Shown: positions 41,543 through 53,851 of the stretch, in pieces
How the letters are laid out: the number at the start of each line of letters is the position of its first letter
How positions within the stretch are numbered: the stretch's first letter is position 1
Assembly: GCA_932521035.1 (NCBI GenBank)
Contig: OW051496.1
Location: 11,143,554-11,207,553 of the forward strand
Source of the DNA: Oscheius dolichura
Lineage: Eukaryota; Nematoda; Chromadorea; Rhabditida; Rhabditidae
Direction of reading: 5' to 3'
Length of the DNA: 64,000 nt
Notes under the pieces: model-generated
The model's input: the letters and a program-made list of their open reading frames with translations, nothing else
Databases searched by the model: none
What the model was told of the DNA's origin: nothing
Translations under genes and position numbers: made by a program

Positions 41543-43371
41543 AAATGGCCGATAAAAAGGAAAAAAAGAGAGAATTCAGAATTATCTTTGCCGTTCTCGT
41601 TATCTTGTTGGCAAGGATAGTTCCTGCCTTGAGTCGCCTCTTTCGGACGAACTGTGACGTATTCTGCTATGTTTTTTTGTACAATTAGACTTTGTTATCT
41701 TTATAGACATAATTACGAGTCTTCTCCAATTATGAAATTGATTCCGATCTGCATAAACATTGAAAAGCCAAGGAAGAGTGGAGAGATCGACGGCATCCTC
41801 CCGAATCCCCCTTCAGCTGCCCTTTTTTACCAGGCTAGTATCTTCCTAAAAGTGCGCGAAGGCAATTACACGAAACCTGGTTTGATGCCATGCGTGTCCA
41901 CTGACGCGTTCTGTTGTCAGGTCCATCTCAATTACTCCCTCACTAGCCAGCGACCGGCCCGGAAAGACAGTGCAAACTAGTCGTTTCACGGCGTTTTTAA
42001 GCCCAACACACGCTGTATATCAGGAATACGGTAGCTGCTGTCCCTCCTGAGAAGATGACGATTATTGTTATCCTCATTAGAGCCGGGAATCCTCGAGCAG
42101 GTCCAGTGTCCATTGCTGCCTTCTTTCCGCATCAGCTACCATAAATGCTCTGTTTTTCGGGCTGGTCAATTATAAAATTGTGCAATTTACGCTCATCCCA
42201 ACTGGATTGGTTTTGAGTGGAACGAGCTGTACTGTTCAGGTGGAACTGGCGGCGCCCGGCCCAATAAAAATTGGGTCAAAATTTAGAAAAAAAATAATTT
42301 ATTAGTCTTTATAAAGCATAAAACAGTGATCATCTTAGGGATGGGAATTAACCTCCAAAGCAGTTTCAGCCCAAGGGAGGAGAAAGGCTGCCTGCCCGAA
42401 GAACCCCAACCAGCCGCTGTATTTATTTACATTTATCTGCCTTCTTATGATGTTTTCTGTGCGTGTGAGCAAACCTCCAAACCAGCTGGCCATTCCAAAA
42501 TATTCTAAATTGAAGTCGTCCTCTTCCTCGCCCACTAGTCAGTGTTATTGCAACAGGGAAGTTGAACTAACCTGTTCTGTTTAATAGCGACACTACTTTT
42601 CAAATATATACAGATATACAAATATATTTATATATGTCATAACATTGTATGCCCCCCCCCCCCCCCCCCCCCCCTTCCCCTACCGGCTGCCACGGTCATA
42701 GCGGAACACCTTAGGCGGAGCTCATGCGCCGAGGCTCAAAGCCGCCTGGAGAGTGTAAACAGAGAGCCGAGAGTTATCAAGGCACACTTTTGCCGGGGCT
42801 GTTTTGATGGTGGGGGGTTCATGGTTACGGTGTTATGTTTGTGCGCGAGCCGCCTGCGATTATCATGTCACGAAACGTGCTTAGCCCAGTCTATTGGTAT
42901 TACACCGGCGGGCCGGGTTTGAGTCCGTTTGGCTGTTTGCCAGAGGGAGAGAGCTCGGCAACCACACGGCAAACCCCAGGAACCTGACCAATGAACAATT
43001 TGTGTCGTTTCTTGGAAGGCAGACATTCTAACGGGTGAACAAGGCGAGGGAGCAGCCGAAGATGATCGAGGACAGCCACCGAGTATGCGACGCCAAAACA
43101 GTGGACGGTTTATTTGAAAAAATGGCGAGGGACATGGGGCAGGTAGTCTTGTTTGGGAGGGGGCTTCGAGCCCGGAAAGGAGGTGTTCTCCGAATATGTG
43201 TAATGGAACTGAGAGAGCGCGGGGGATCAGATCACGGGAGGTAGAAGAGACGGCAGTCACGGGACCGGGACATGAAGCGTCTAGAATATGAAGGAGACAA
43301 AAAAGACAACAATAGTATCTATGTACAAATTGGACTCCATGGGAGTGTCAACAAGAGGAAAGACGACGGGT
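41543..43371. other. 1.8 kb without a firm gene
   Basis: Contains a run of 23 C (42652-42674). A minus-strand 66-codon frame at 42335-42535 begins MGEEEDDFNLEYFGMASWFG and could be a first exon with a GTTTGC donor. A long minus-strand frame at 42868-43260 has Pro/Ser/Arg-rich composition without family support. None is called. Confidence 0.45.
42652..42674 (+). repeat. Poly-C run, 23 nt
   Basis: Twenty-three consecutive C, preceded by TATATA-rich sequence. Confidence 0.95.
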
Positions 43372-46248
43372 TTAAAGGGAAGGGGCACTGGCTAAGGAGG
43401 GCAGAAGGCCGGCAGCCGCCAGGCCGCCGGGACCCAGCAGGGCAGCATACCGTTTCCACATCACGTCCATGTTGGTGGTGGTCGCTGTTACCCTAGAAAA
43501 ATTGCGGTAATTAGAGATTTATTAGGGGAGCAAGTGGGGATCCCCCTCAAGGTGGCCTTGTCCATCACCCCGGGCAAACCATCACCCCGGGCCAGCCATC
43601 TCTACGGACCAGCTCCACTGACCGGTCACCACCACTTGGTGTCCACGACGTTCTGTATCTGCCCCCATTGCTTCCTCCCCTCTCGGGTTGTTTTTAGTAC
43701 CCTTCCTCTTCTTCTTTTTTTCTACTACTTATGCTTCTTGTTGTGAATTTTGGACCGGTTGTCACTTTGTTGTGCCCTGGGAAGAAGCAGCGCCCAACTT
43801 TTAACCCTCTCCCCCCAAAATACAAGAGAAACAGCGTAGTGAGACAGTCTGTCCTCCCCCGTTCGCCTTGTTTAAAAGAAAAAAAAAGAGAGCAGTCATG
43901 GGGCCACCTAAAGTGCATCCCGGGACAGGCAGTCTTCACATTTTGAAAACCGGTCTGGCCCATTGAGTGGAACGTTGGAAGCTGCGCCTTCAAAACAGTT
44001 TTGAAATATCTTGGTTGCCCAGAAGAAAAATAAAGTGAGGACAGCTACCTATTGGGTCGTCCTTCTCGAAGAGTCCAGTTGCGAACCTTGGCGTTATTTT
44101 TCAGATGGCTGAGGATGAGTTTGGCCTTGGTGAGCTGGGCCTCCTCCGGCAGGGCATCCCATTTGAAGTATTTCATCGTCGCTTCAACCACTAGCCGTAT
44201 CTGGAAATGGCTCGTTTGTTCCCCCGGTGTTTATGGATAAGGCGTGTCCTTCGAAACGATTTGTACTTTGAGATAAGGTTACGGTAGCGGTCTAATCTAA
44301 TGGTTCGCAACCGGGAGGCGAGACGGTACCTTGGGCAGCTGCCTGGAGAGGAGATGAGACGCCGTCTCCCCGTGGAAGGTCCTCAGACTGATTTGGACAT
44401 TTCTCAGCTCATCATCGGCCACGGATTCTCGTAGAATTTGCCAGGCGAAGACCTGAAAGTCGAGCTGGTTTCTGCCTGCCTTCTAATTTCATCGCTCTCT
44501 TTCTCTCTCTCGCTGTCTCAATGTCTTGTCTTTCCACGGAGTGGACTGTGCCTAAGCAGCTGGCAGTCCAGAGGGAAGTCGCTCACTCGAAACTCACGCG
44601 CAGCAGCAGGCCACACGGGGCTCGGAAAATATTTGGTTAGACTCGCGGAAAACAGGTAGACGGGGTGTGGGAGAGCGTGGATCGGCACACGAAAACAGTC
44701 GTCGTCCGCCGGAGAGTTATGGCAAAACAGAAGAGAAGATGCCAGTTATACGAGCTGGCTATTTTTACCCCGAATTTATCATTCTTCAGTCGGAGAAAAG
44801 ACTGAAGCCAACGGCTCGGCCTGAGGGGAGGAGGACAACGAGGATAAGAGGGGGTCAGATAGTTCAGATGGCCCAGCTGCGATACTGTAGTCGGGGTGTA
44901 TCCCCTTATCCTCCACACCTCCCCCGGTCTCTACCGGTCACCTTACATCGTCCTCCCGTGGATCCCCCTCGTATGCAAATCGGGAGGTTGAAATTCGGGC
45001 AGGTACTGTAGTACTTTCATAATTTCCCCGATCCCCTCCCGGGGCCAGCCACTATTATTGACCTGTTGCTGTGTCTCTTAGGTGCGCGGTTTTCAAAGTT
45101 TCGAAGACGACGGAATTCCACCGGTTTACGCACGCTATGTCTGTTTGTCTTTCATAATCTGCGGCGGTCAGTCGTGGGAATCGCCGCCGGGCTACATCTG
45201 TTGTAACCCAATGCACACAGGGTGGTCGCCCTTCCGAACATTTCAAAAAGAAACTTGTAGACAGCGGTTCGGCCTGTTAGGGCTCGTCCAGTCGCTTTCG
45301 GTATAAATTCGACTCTTTGACCCGACGGATAATGAGAGGGGGAAGTGAGATGAATGGAACTGGTCGAACAAGACAATAAATAACGAATATTCGACGAGGA
45401 AGGGAAGATGGAAAGCCGGGGAGGGAGGACGCCATTCTCTCCTTTTCTAACCTTTCCTCCTAGTTTTGGCCAAGATCCGAGAAAGCGTAACGACTCCCTG
45501 TGGACTGTTCGTATATGTAACCGGTTGGCCTTATCTCGGAGAAGCGACTACGAGGTCATCGCCCCCGGGACAATGACCATAAAAAACGGTTCGAATGAGG
45601 TGTTCTTTCGGCACAAAACACCTGCCGAATGGACTCTTTTAGGTGACATTGAGGAGTGACCAATTGGCGCCAAACCTAATTACAAAAGAAGGAGAACTTA
45701 CCTTGGGCTGGGTGCTTTGGAAACTTCGGGCAGCCTTCTCCGCGGCTCTCTTGACGGCTCCTTCGGGAAACGAGCCATCCAGTAGGAGGTCCTTGTCTTC
45801 TGCCTGAATCTCTTGGAATATCACCTGTCCCCGGATGGATAAACTCACGGTGCAGTCCTCCTTCTGGTGGCCGCCGTTCTCCTCGTAGGTCTCCTCCTCG
45901 TTCTCGTTCTCCCCCTCTGTCATATCCAGATCCCCGTCGGATTCTTCCTTGACCTCCGTCTTCGGTGACTTGTCCTCACTGTTCCCGGCCATGGGACTCT
46001 CACTGCTCACGGCGGCCGTCTCGGAGGCGATGGTCTGCGTGGGAGATGAGAAAATTGAGGTGAGTCTGTAAGTAAGTGCCGTGAGAGGGACAAGTTTTTG
46101 GGAGAGACCTCTGGTCGGGGAGCCGGGTGGCCAACAGCTCCAGCACTATACTCAACTTCACGTCGATGTCATTCAGGCGCAGATGCAGATTGTTCAAGGC
46201 CGCCTTGGCCTCCGGATCCAGGAAGGACAAGGAGGGCAGCTGAGCCAT
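43372..46248 (-). CDS. Unrecognised protein with acidic middle region
   Basis: ATG at 46248 opens [20 protein letters not shown] and [20 protein letters not shown], a helical segment. The next exon (about 46036-45710) is acidic, [20 protein letters not shown], and then reads [20 protein letters not shown]. Downstream exons near 44455-44330 ([20 protein letters not shown]) and 44200-44055 ([20 protein letters not shown]) have good acceptors and donors. The last exon holds [20 protein letters not shown] and stops at 43372. I do not recognise the family; the long intron region 44.5-45.7 kb may hide more exons. Confidence 0.5.
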
Positions 46249-46549
46249 GGCGAGGAGTGATTCCAGGGTGGGGAAAGGCTGGGAGCCTGGAAGGGACAGT
46301 TTGTGAGGGTGTTTTTAGGGGGAGGGGGACAGGAAGGAACGGCGGGTCTAGACACAAAACATCGAGAGATGAACCAAAGGTTGCAAAGAGTCAAAATAGC
46401 CATAAACACCCGGAGGAACAGGAACTTGTTTTTTTGGGGAGGCGAGGGGAAGCAGGAAGAGAGAGAGGAGGGGAGACGCGGTCCAGACGGTTAATGGCAC
46501 TGTTTTGGCTAAAACTAGGGTTTTTGGGAAAGAATTCTGAGAAAAATTG

Positions 46550-46790
46550 GGAGAAGGAGGAGGCGGAAAAGAGATCAGAGTTGAGGCAACACCTTTGAGG
46601 AGGATAAGGAGGGGATGGAGTCGAAATGAGTATCTGCCCCGGTCAGTGAAAAGTAAACATTGGGGAAGGCCATGGAGCTCCACCTGGAAGAAACACGACT
46701 GGAGGAGGAGGATGACGGGGAGGAGAGGAAGGAGTACGAGGAGAAGGAGAAGGAAGGAGGAGGATGACGAGGTCAACGGTCATCCAATAA
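46550..46790 (+). repeat. Purine-rich (GA/GGA) tract
   Basis: About 240 bp dominated by GGA/GAA triplets such as GGAGGAGGAGGATGACG, upstream of the acidic gene on its own strand. Confidence 0.7.
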
Positions 46791-47264
46791 AAAAAACTGG
46801 GGTAAAATATACTTCAGTGCTCAAATAATATATAGAGAGAGAGACCGACGCAAAAAGTGTGTACACGGAGGTTCGTCACGGCAGCCGTTGGGAGGAGTCG
46901 GAGGGCGGGGACGCTACAGTATGTGTATTGGCGCTGAACCACTCGGTCAACGTGAAGGACGTGAGTCGAGAAAAACAGGTAGAGAGTAAATTAAGAACGG
47001 TCATCCAATAAAAAATAGGGGACGAGTCCTATTATTTTTTGACATTTTTGAGTACAGATGACGAGGGAAGGAGGCTGGTTGTTTGGGGAGGATAAAGAAA
47101 AGAGAATAGCAACACCAGGCGTAGTTTACAAACCTCGGTGTTTATGGCTGTGGCGCCTTTCGGGAGGATCAAGGAGTCACAACAGATGACATCGTCGTTT
47201 TGACACAAACGGGGGCCTCCTCCCGAGCAGATGGGCAGGTGAACTCTGCCAGTTCGGCATACCC

Positions 47265-47430
47265 CTAAAGGAGGCCTCTTGTCCCTTGCTCACTGATGCC
47301 GGAGAGGCCACTGGCCAATCTGATAGAGGGGGAATGGGGAAGAAGGACGAGGGCAAGAAGGGGAAGAGGAAAGGCAGGAGAGCGGGCGACAAGGCCAAGG
47401 AAAAGGAGAAGGACAGATCTCTTGTTTTGG
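47265..47430 (+). other. Basic N-terminal exon-like segment, duplicated at 53375-53525
   Basis: ATG at 47334 opens MGKKDEGKKGKRKGRRAGDK, a strongly basic start. About 150 bp including the 5' flank are repeated in inverted orientation at 53375-53525, where the peptide reads MGKKHEGKKGKRKGRRTGDK. No family recognised. The surrounding gene, if any, is unresolved. Confidence 0.45.
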
Positions 47431-47754
47431 GTTCTTCAATAGCGTGGCGGCGAGGTGGCCCGCCGATACTCCTCCAGATGGCCAACCAAAGATGGAGCCC
47501 TTTAAAAGTCGTGACCATATATTTTTGGTTGCGACCAGCAGAGGAGGGACAGCGAATGCCTGGCAGGCGGATAATGCCGGCGGCCATTCGTCTCATCCTC
47601 TGGGCCTTCCAAAGCTAGCGGTTGGTTTGGGGAAATCAAAGCATCCCCCGCTCGGCAGTGGCCTGGCGCCGTGATCCTCAGTATTTCCAGCCTTCGGTGC
47701 TTGGCTTTGGCCAGGCCTGAGCCATAAGTTAATTACCCCGTTTGTCGCTACCGC

Positions 47755-48360
47755 AGCAGGCGGTGAACTCTCAATCCTGATCAATGGAAAGAGTAATGCT
47801 ATTGGAAGTATCTCTTGAAAATGGCTGGGAGAGGAGGGAACCGGCCCCGGCCCCTCGCGAGCCCGGACTGGCCTGAATCCGAAATTCTGCACAGGACTCT
47901 CCTCAGACGAATCGGGTTCTGCCTCCAATTCCTAAAGAATTCATTCGTCCCGAACAAGACCGGCCACCCACGTGGAAGTCTATCTTGGTCGTGGGCACGA
48001 CGGCGAAACAAGTCTCCTTACTGTCGGGGCATTTGGAGAGATCTGTCTGCCCGGGGCGGAGGTGCACGGTGAAGGCGTCCCCATCAACATGGAAGGAGTA
48101 GAAGATGCCCTCCTGGCCCAGGAGAATTGGAAACAGGCCGGCTTGGGCCAGAAGGTGGGATCGTATCACTGACAATTGATATTTGCCAAACTAAAAGCAG
48201 CAAAACTAGCAGTCGGGAGCATTCGGCCTCAAATGATCAGGTAGACCACGCTCCACAAGGCTACAGCGTTTTGTACGCTGCTGTTGATAAGAAAAACAAG
48301 CGAAGCAACCTGCATTTTTGTGGCTTGAATCGATGGAAATTTGATTGATTGATCCAGATT
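47755..48360 (-). repeat. Inverted, internally deleted copy of PEX1-region sequence
   Basis: 47755-48166 is a reverse-complement copy of about 31163-30710, minus a ~45-bp deletion. It is followed by an 18-bp piece matching 29862-29845. Then about 48187-48360 matches 29345-29180 in the same reversed order. The copy is therefore one inverted block with two large internal deletions. On the plus strand it translates as the antisense of PEX1 exons; coding function is not expected. Confidence 0.88.
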
Positions 48361-49023
48361 TTTTTAAGGTGAGTAAAGCGCCCTGAACATCGCGGGAAGA
48401 GGGCCAACTGGCCCAAAACCGGGGAGCGCGCGCTACCTAGAGGGTCGCCTGTAGGGGAGGGAAAAAGGAGGATGAGCAGCGGGAGCTGTTGGGAGGATAG
48501 GAAGAAGGAGACCACCACCCCTCCCGCCGGTGATCCCGACCCAAACACACGCATTTAGAGAAGCTGGCGCTTTTGGTGACTGGGGGCGTCCAGTGGTCCA
48601 ACATTTCTGGCAGTTTTTTTTCTTTTCTTTTTTTTCGGTCCATGTACCGTTTACTATAGATATTGTGTCTTCTTTCTTCTCCTCTTCTTTTTCAGTCCGT
48701 CCTGTCCAAATTCAAATTGCCTTGTCGTCGCGACTGGTTCATTTCCGTTGTCCCTCCAAATTTGGTCCAAATTAGTCAATTCAGCTGCTGGTTCTCCTCG
48801 TGGTGACTTCGAGATGTTTCATCGTGGTTCCTCCTCCATTGGTGTCGACTTTTTGGCGTCCAGTCTCCGGATCCATGGTTGTGTCCATTTTCCATTATTT
48901 TCAAAGGAACCGGTGAGATTTGTTCTTACGAAAAAAAGAAAAGGGAAGCGTAAAAGTTTATTTACGAATGCTCTAATCTCAAATTTTGTCATCTTTCTAT
49001 TTGCTTGGTCTCACTACTTCTTC

Positions 49024-50944
49024 TTATCTCCTGGTTTTTTCATTCCCGAGCGCTCCGGATCTGAAAAAAGCGAAATTTCGTAGCCTGGTAAAAAAGAAAC
49101 CTGGCTGTTTAACTTTGTCTTTGGCCATTTTTTTCACGTTTTGCTCTGTAGAGCGTCCAGGATCCAAGGGACTAGAGGCAGTAGATCCAGAAGAGCTGGA
49201 TGTGCTCGAAGACGAAGACAGTGATGGGCTAACACCTTTCTTGATTCTGCGCGGCTTTCCTCCCTGGGATTTGACGAAAGGCATAACTTCACGCTTGTTG
49301 TTATCATGGCGGTAGTATGATACAAGGGTTTCTGGTTCTTTGAAAGTCAGTTTCGAGCCATCTTGACTGTCAGCGTCTTTCTTTGTAGTTGTCCTTTCCG
49401 AGTCATTGACAGCTCTCACAATAGACCGAATTGTGTTTCCCAAAATCTGCTGTTCTTTGAACCACAGGTCGTCCTTTAAAGCGAGCGCGTCAGTCGGTAG
49501 GAGTGGATTGAAAAACCTAAAGAATAACACGAATATTATAAAATGTGGTTACGGCGTAGGATCAGAAGCGGGCTCGGCGATAGGAACTTTATTGCCGATT
49601 ACATCCAGGAGCATCTTGGATACCGTTTTCTCCGGAGGGATCGACGGCACATCTTTTTGCAATGCCTTGTTTCGCCAAAAAGGACGCACATTCTGTAAGG
49701 AAGTATTCTTTTGGTGAATGGCATTTACCTCATGCCAGAGATTTCCGCCATTATCGTTATTGGCAACAAGTGCTAAATCTGGACGATGAGATCGATCAGT
49801 CAATATAGCAGGATCTTCAATCCAACAGTCATCAATATCGCGATCTTTTACTCCACTATAATTTGGCGATTATGATTATTGGAAAGTATTTTACATTTGA
49901 GGTACTAAATCATCGCCCTCTGCCACATTTCCTAGCCGCATATTCTTTTTGGTCAATTTAGCCTGAGCAGTTTTTTCCACTTTTCCCACTTTAGTTCCAG
50001 TAAAAATTGATCTTACAACTTGGAATTGGTCACGGATTTTATCTGAAGATTGTTGATTCTACCGTTTGAAACTTAATTACCTGCGATGGTCTTCTTTTTG
50101 ACTTCCTCAACATGCTTACTCCTGCGTCTTTTCCTCTTCTTAGCCTCGCTAACGCTTCTTTTCATGTCTCCGCTTTTCTTTTTCTTTTCTTTAGTTAATC
50201 TTTTGGGCAGCGGCGGTCTTTTGCTCATATCCGACTTTTTGATCTTCTGTTTCAGTTTCTCCAACTTTTTAGCGTTTTCCATTGAATGCTCCTTTTTCTT
50301 CTGCTTTTCCTTATCTACCTCAACTGAATCGTCTTTCACCTTCTCAGCAACGGCATTCTTTTTAGCTTCATCCATTGGTTTTGCAATTGCGTTTTTCTTG
50401 CAGACCAAGTCAAGTTGTTTGCCGTCTTTGTTCTTTTCTTCCTTGTTATTAAGATCCTTTTTTCTCTCATCTTTCTTCGTCTCCTCTTTCTTTCTTTCAG
50501 GTTTTCCCTCAATCATGGAAAAATTGGTAGTTTCTTTCAGAATTTTCCCTTCCGTCAGTTTCGGAGTAGTATCCAGTTCCTTGGGCGTTTCACTCACTTT
50601 CGATTTCACGAAAGTCTCGACAAGCGGCTCTTTTCTTGACTTCCGCGCTACATCTCGTAGGCTACACAGCTGTCGGTTGAATTGCTCGTCCAGGGTAAGC
50701 TGCTTTTCTTCCACAGCATCGCCGAATGGTGAGGCGTCATCATCTCCCGGTTCACACGTTTTCTCCTTAAAAAATATATTAAATGCCCATTGGCTAGCAT
50801 ACATCATCCATATCGCCGTCTATTTCATCCTTAGCATCGTCCTCTTCCTGATTTAATGGCTTGTCCGTTTCCTTCTAAAAATAGTTAGCAAACAGGCAAA
50901 ATGAAATTAGAAAAAGCAATAAAAAGTGCAATGGTAACCTTCAT
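49024..50944 (-). CDS. Lys/Glu-rich low-complexity protein
   Basis: A likely start at 50944 (M-K) splices to KETDKPLNQEEDDAKDEIDG, then after a short intron to EKTCEPGDDDASPFGDAVEE. The main exon (about 50765-50080) is dominated by KKEETKKDERKKDLNNKEEK and KRLTKEKKKKSGDMKRSVSE, strongly charged and probably nuclear or coiled. Later exons give NNDNGGNLWHEVNAIHQKN, RPFWRNKALQKDVPSIPPEK and LALKDDLWFKEQQILGNTIR, the last followed by SSSSSTSSSSGS. The C-terminal part after 49800 is more complex than the middle and may be the conserved region. Family not recognised. Confidence 0.6.
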
Positions 50945-51725
50945 TAGCACGCAGTAGATATCCGGACCGCTCCGTAACTGTAGAGCGCCAACAATGAAAT
51001 AATGAAACGGTGTGGGGATATTTCAATTATTGACAAGTTTTTGCTATTTCCCGAGCTATAACATGTTAAAAATATGAAGGGGAGAAAACGAGGAGATCCT
51101 TTGACTTATTTTGACTTATTTACTTTGACTCTAAATTTTAGGCAAGCGAACTGGAGTTTATGGTGGCTATCTACTCGCATGTTATAATTCATCAACTGAG
51201 GAGTATCAATCTATATGCAAAATTGGAACTGGTTTTAGCGATGTCGATTTGAAAGAGCAGTATGCTCTCCTGGGTGAATATAAAATTGAGAAGGTATTTA
51301 TACATTTGGTTTTTGGTATAAACAATTTAGCCACGAAGCTACTACTCATATGATGATACATTACGGCCGGATGTCTGGTTTGATCCTGATGTTATATTTG
51401 AAGTAAGTCTTTTAGTTTTTCTTGCTAACCGATTTGTTAAGGTAAAATGCGCCGAGTTATCTATTTCTCCAAGGCACACTGCTGCTAAAGGTATTGTAGA
51501 CTCAGCCAAAGGAATATCTCTGAGGTTCCCACGTTTCCTTAGGATCAGGTTTGCTTTGTATACCAGACTCGAGTTTAACTATGTCAAGGTTTTCCTCTTC
51601 TCCCTTCTTTAGTGTAATCTTACAGGTACATAGGGATAGAGAGGGAATTGGCCGTTTTCGGCGGGAAGAAAGCAATACAATGAGCACATTGAAGCTACTG
51701 AAAAATCGAGGAGTTAAGGTAAGTA

Positions 51726-53263
51726 CAGTAGCGGTCAAAAGTTTGGAAACTTTTATTTTTTCGCCATAACTTTTGATGTTTAGCACCTCATGAGGTGAAA
51801 TTTGGAGGGGAGGTAGTGAAAGGGGTGGGAAATATGTATGTGCAACGGCACCGGTGGAAATCTTGTAAATCCGGAGTTATGACATTTTCCATGAAATTGA
51901 CGCGTCAAAAGTTTGGAAACTTTTGTAATAACAACAAAAACTTTATTTCTTACGAATGTATCACATTAAATTCAATACTTCGTAGCATAACCAAGGGAGT
52001 CGATCACTGCTTGGCAACGTCGGGGCATCGAATCTATCAGTTTTTCGAGTGTAGCCTTGGGAATGGCCTCCCATTCCTTACTGAGAATATCAAACTTTTC
52101 AGCAGCGTTTGACGCTTTTATGCCCTTTGTTCGCGTGTCCAGTTCTGCCCAGAGATGTTCGATGGGGTTGAGATCCGGAGACTGGCTTGGCCACGGCAAT
52201 AATGCGATTTTCTTCTGTTTAAAGAAGGTAGTCAATAATTTTGACTTGTGTTTAGGGTCATTGTCCTGTTGGTAGATCCATTTTTTTTGGCATATTTTTC
52301 TTGGCAAATGGCAGCATAACAGTCTCCATAATGTCCTTGTACATCTTCGAGTCCATAATACCATTTATTTGATGAAGAGGACCGACACCGGATAGGGAAA
52401 AACAGCCCCAAACCATACAGTTCCCACCTCCATGTTTCACTGTCGGCATTTGGTGCTTTGGCAGCCATCTTGTGTTAATAGGACGTCTAATATATCCTCC
52501 ACCATCACTTCCAAATAGGTTAAATTTGGATTCGTCCGAAAACATGACGTTTCTCCATTGGGTTTTAGTCCAATGAAGATATTTCTTGGCAAATTCAAGT
52601 CGGGCCTTCCGGTTCTTTGGAGAAATGAGAGGTTTCTTGCAAGGTTTCCTTCCAAACAATCCCTTTTGACGTAATCTTCGTTGGACGGTGCTCATACTGA
52701 CATCAATCTTCCTGTACTTTCGCAAATCCGAGCGAATATCAGTAGCAGTCAAACGTGGATTATTGGTAGAGGAACGAACAATCATCTTATCCACATATTC
52801 GTCAGTCTTCTTTGGACGGCCCGACCTTGGTGTCTTTCGCAAACAACCCAACTTCTTGTAGCGGTTCCAAATCTTCGACACCGTGCTTTTCTGGATACCA
52901 AATTGAACCGCCAGATGACATTGCTTGACACCCCGTTCTATTGACTTTACAATTATTTCCTGTGACGACAACGGTACCTCGGGGCCTCTGACCATCTAAG
53001 CAAGCAAATAGTTAACTATGGTGTCAAAAACAACCTTATTGGCCGAGCTGGTAGTCACAATTATAAAAGTTTCCAAACTTTTGACGCGTCAAATTCATGG
53101 AAAATGTCATAACTCCGGATTTACAAGATTTCCACCGGTGCCGTTGCACATACATATTTCCCACCCCTTTCACTACCTCCCCTCCAAATTTCACCTCATG
53201 AGGTGCTAAACATCAAAAGTTATGGCGAAAAAATAAAAGTTTCCAAACTATTGACCGCTACTG
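51726..53263 (-). mobile_element. Tc1-like transposon 1 (1.54 kb)
   Basis: Long inverted terminal repeats of about 205 bp (51726-51930 and 53061-53263), with outer ends CAGTAGCGGTCAAAAGTTTG / inverted TTGACCGCTACTG. A second internal copy of the TCAAAAGTTTGGAAACTTTT motif at about 51905 and 53065 gives an IR/DR arrangement. The target duplication TA flanks it at 51724-51725 and 53264-53265. The transposase is on the minus strand. Confidence 0.95.
51972..52995 (-). pseudogene. Tc1-like DD34E transposase with one frameshift
   Basis: Starts MVRGPEVPLSSQEIIVKSIE. A paired helix-turn-helix region includes KSTVSKIWNRYKKLGC and the GRP-type motif SGRPKKTDE. The first catalytic Asp is in VMFSDESKFNLFG. 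The second Asp (QQDNDPKHKS) and the Glu (SPDLNPIEHLW) are 34 residues apart. The frame changes at a run of eight A on this strand (about 52280): the first frame ends KKMDLPTGQ while homology continues in the next. Apart from that the frame is intact, so it is either very recently inactivated or a sequencing artefact. Confidence 0.92.
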
Positions 53264-53374
53264 TATTTCCCATATGTCGAATTTGCTAATTGACAAGGGA
53301 ATGGATGACAAAAGTTTAGGTGGAACTGGGGATGCCTTACGAAATGTGGGACGAACCGTCTCCTTTCTTTTTTT

Positions 53375-53525
53375 TCCTTTCTCCTTCTCTTTTTCCTTGG
53401 CCTTGTCGCCCGTTCTCCTGCCTTTCCTCTTCCCCTTCTTGCCCTCGTGCTTCTTCCCCATTCCACCTTTATCAGATTGGCCAGTGGCCTCCAGTGAGCA
53501 AGGGACAAGAGGCCAACGTTCTCCC
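53375..53525 (-). repeat. Inverted copy of the basic exon segment at 47265-47410
   Basis: Reverse complement carries GGCCACTGGCCAATCTGATA-like flanks and the MGKKHEGKKGKRKGRR start. It abuts the end of the LIG1/Canopy duplicate at 53357, making a chimeric junction. Confidence 0.85.
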
Positions 53526-53851
53526 TCACCTGGTGGGTTCACCGGGTGATATCACCGCACCTCACCGGGTTGACACTTCAGCGCAACACTAAGCGGCAAC
53601 AGGCGAATAACACAAGAATTGGCTGTCGCTCTTCCTTCGTAGCAATACAAAATAGAAACGCTAATTAGCGCGATTCAAACGAGCTAAATATCGAGATACC
53701 GTTCAATTAATGAAGTAGATGCTCCGCTCAGACTGAGCCCTCCGTGGAGATCCAGATACGGCCCTTTAAAAATACTTCCGGCCGCGCCTTGATCCAGTTC
53801 AATGTTAATCTATTGAATAATGGAAATAAGTAACTCTACAATACAGAAATA

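Larger units (their letters stand above)
51128..53357 (+). pseudogene. Direct duplicate of LIG1 and Canopy exons, internally deleted, interrupted by a transposon
   Basis: 51128-51584 matches 39574-40030 (LIG1 C-terminal exons and introns) base for base in length, with only a handful of substitutions. At 51585 the match jumps to 41202 (Canopy) and runs to 41342, skipping 1171 bp of the original. A Tc1 element then interrupts, and 53266-53357 continues from 41343 to 41430. Neither gene can be expressed intact from here. Low divergence shows the duplication is recent. Confidence 0.93.

Noticed and set aside
47972..48172. ORF beginning MEVYLGRGHDGETSLLTVGA, present twice in the window, as a conserved gene
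   Set aside because: It is the antisense of a PEX1 exon, and its second occurrence is explained by the inverted PEX1 duplication.
47755..48360. Processed retrocopy of PEX1
   Set aside because: Deletion boundaries do not fall at splice sites and there is no poly-A tract.
50086..50856. Plus-strand 256-codon hydrophobic ORF
   Set aside because: It is the antisense of the Lys-rich gene; poly-Lys codons read as Phe/Leu on the other strand.
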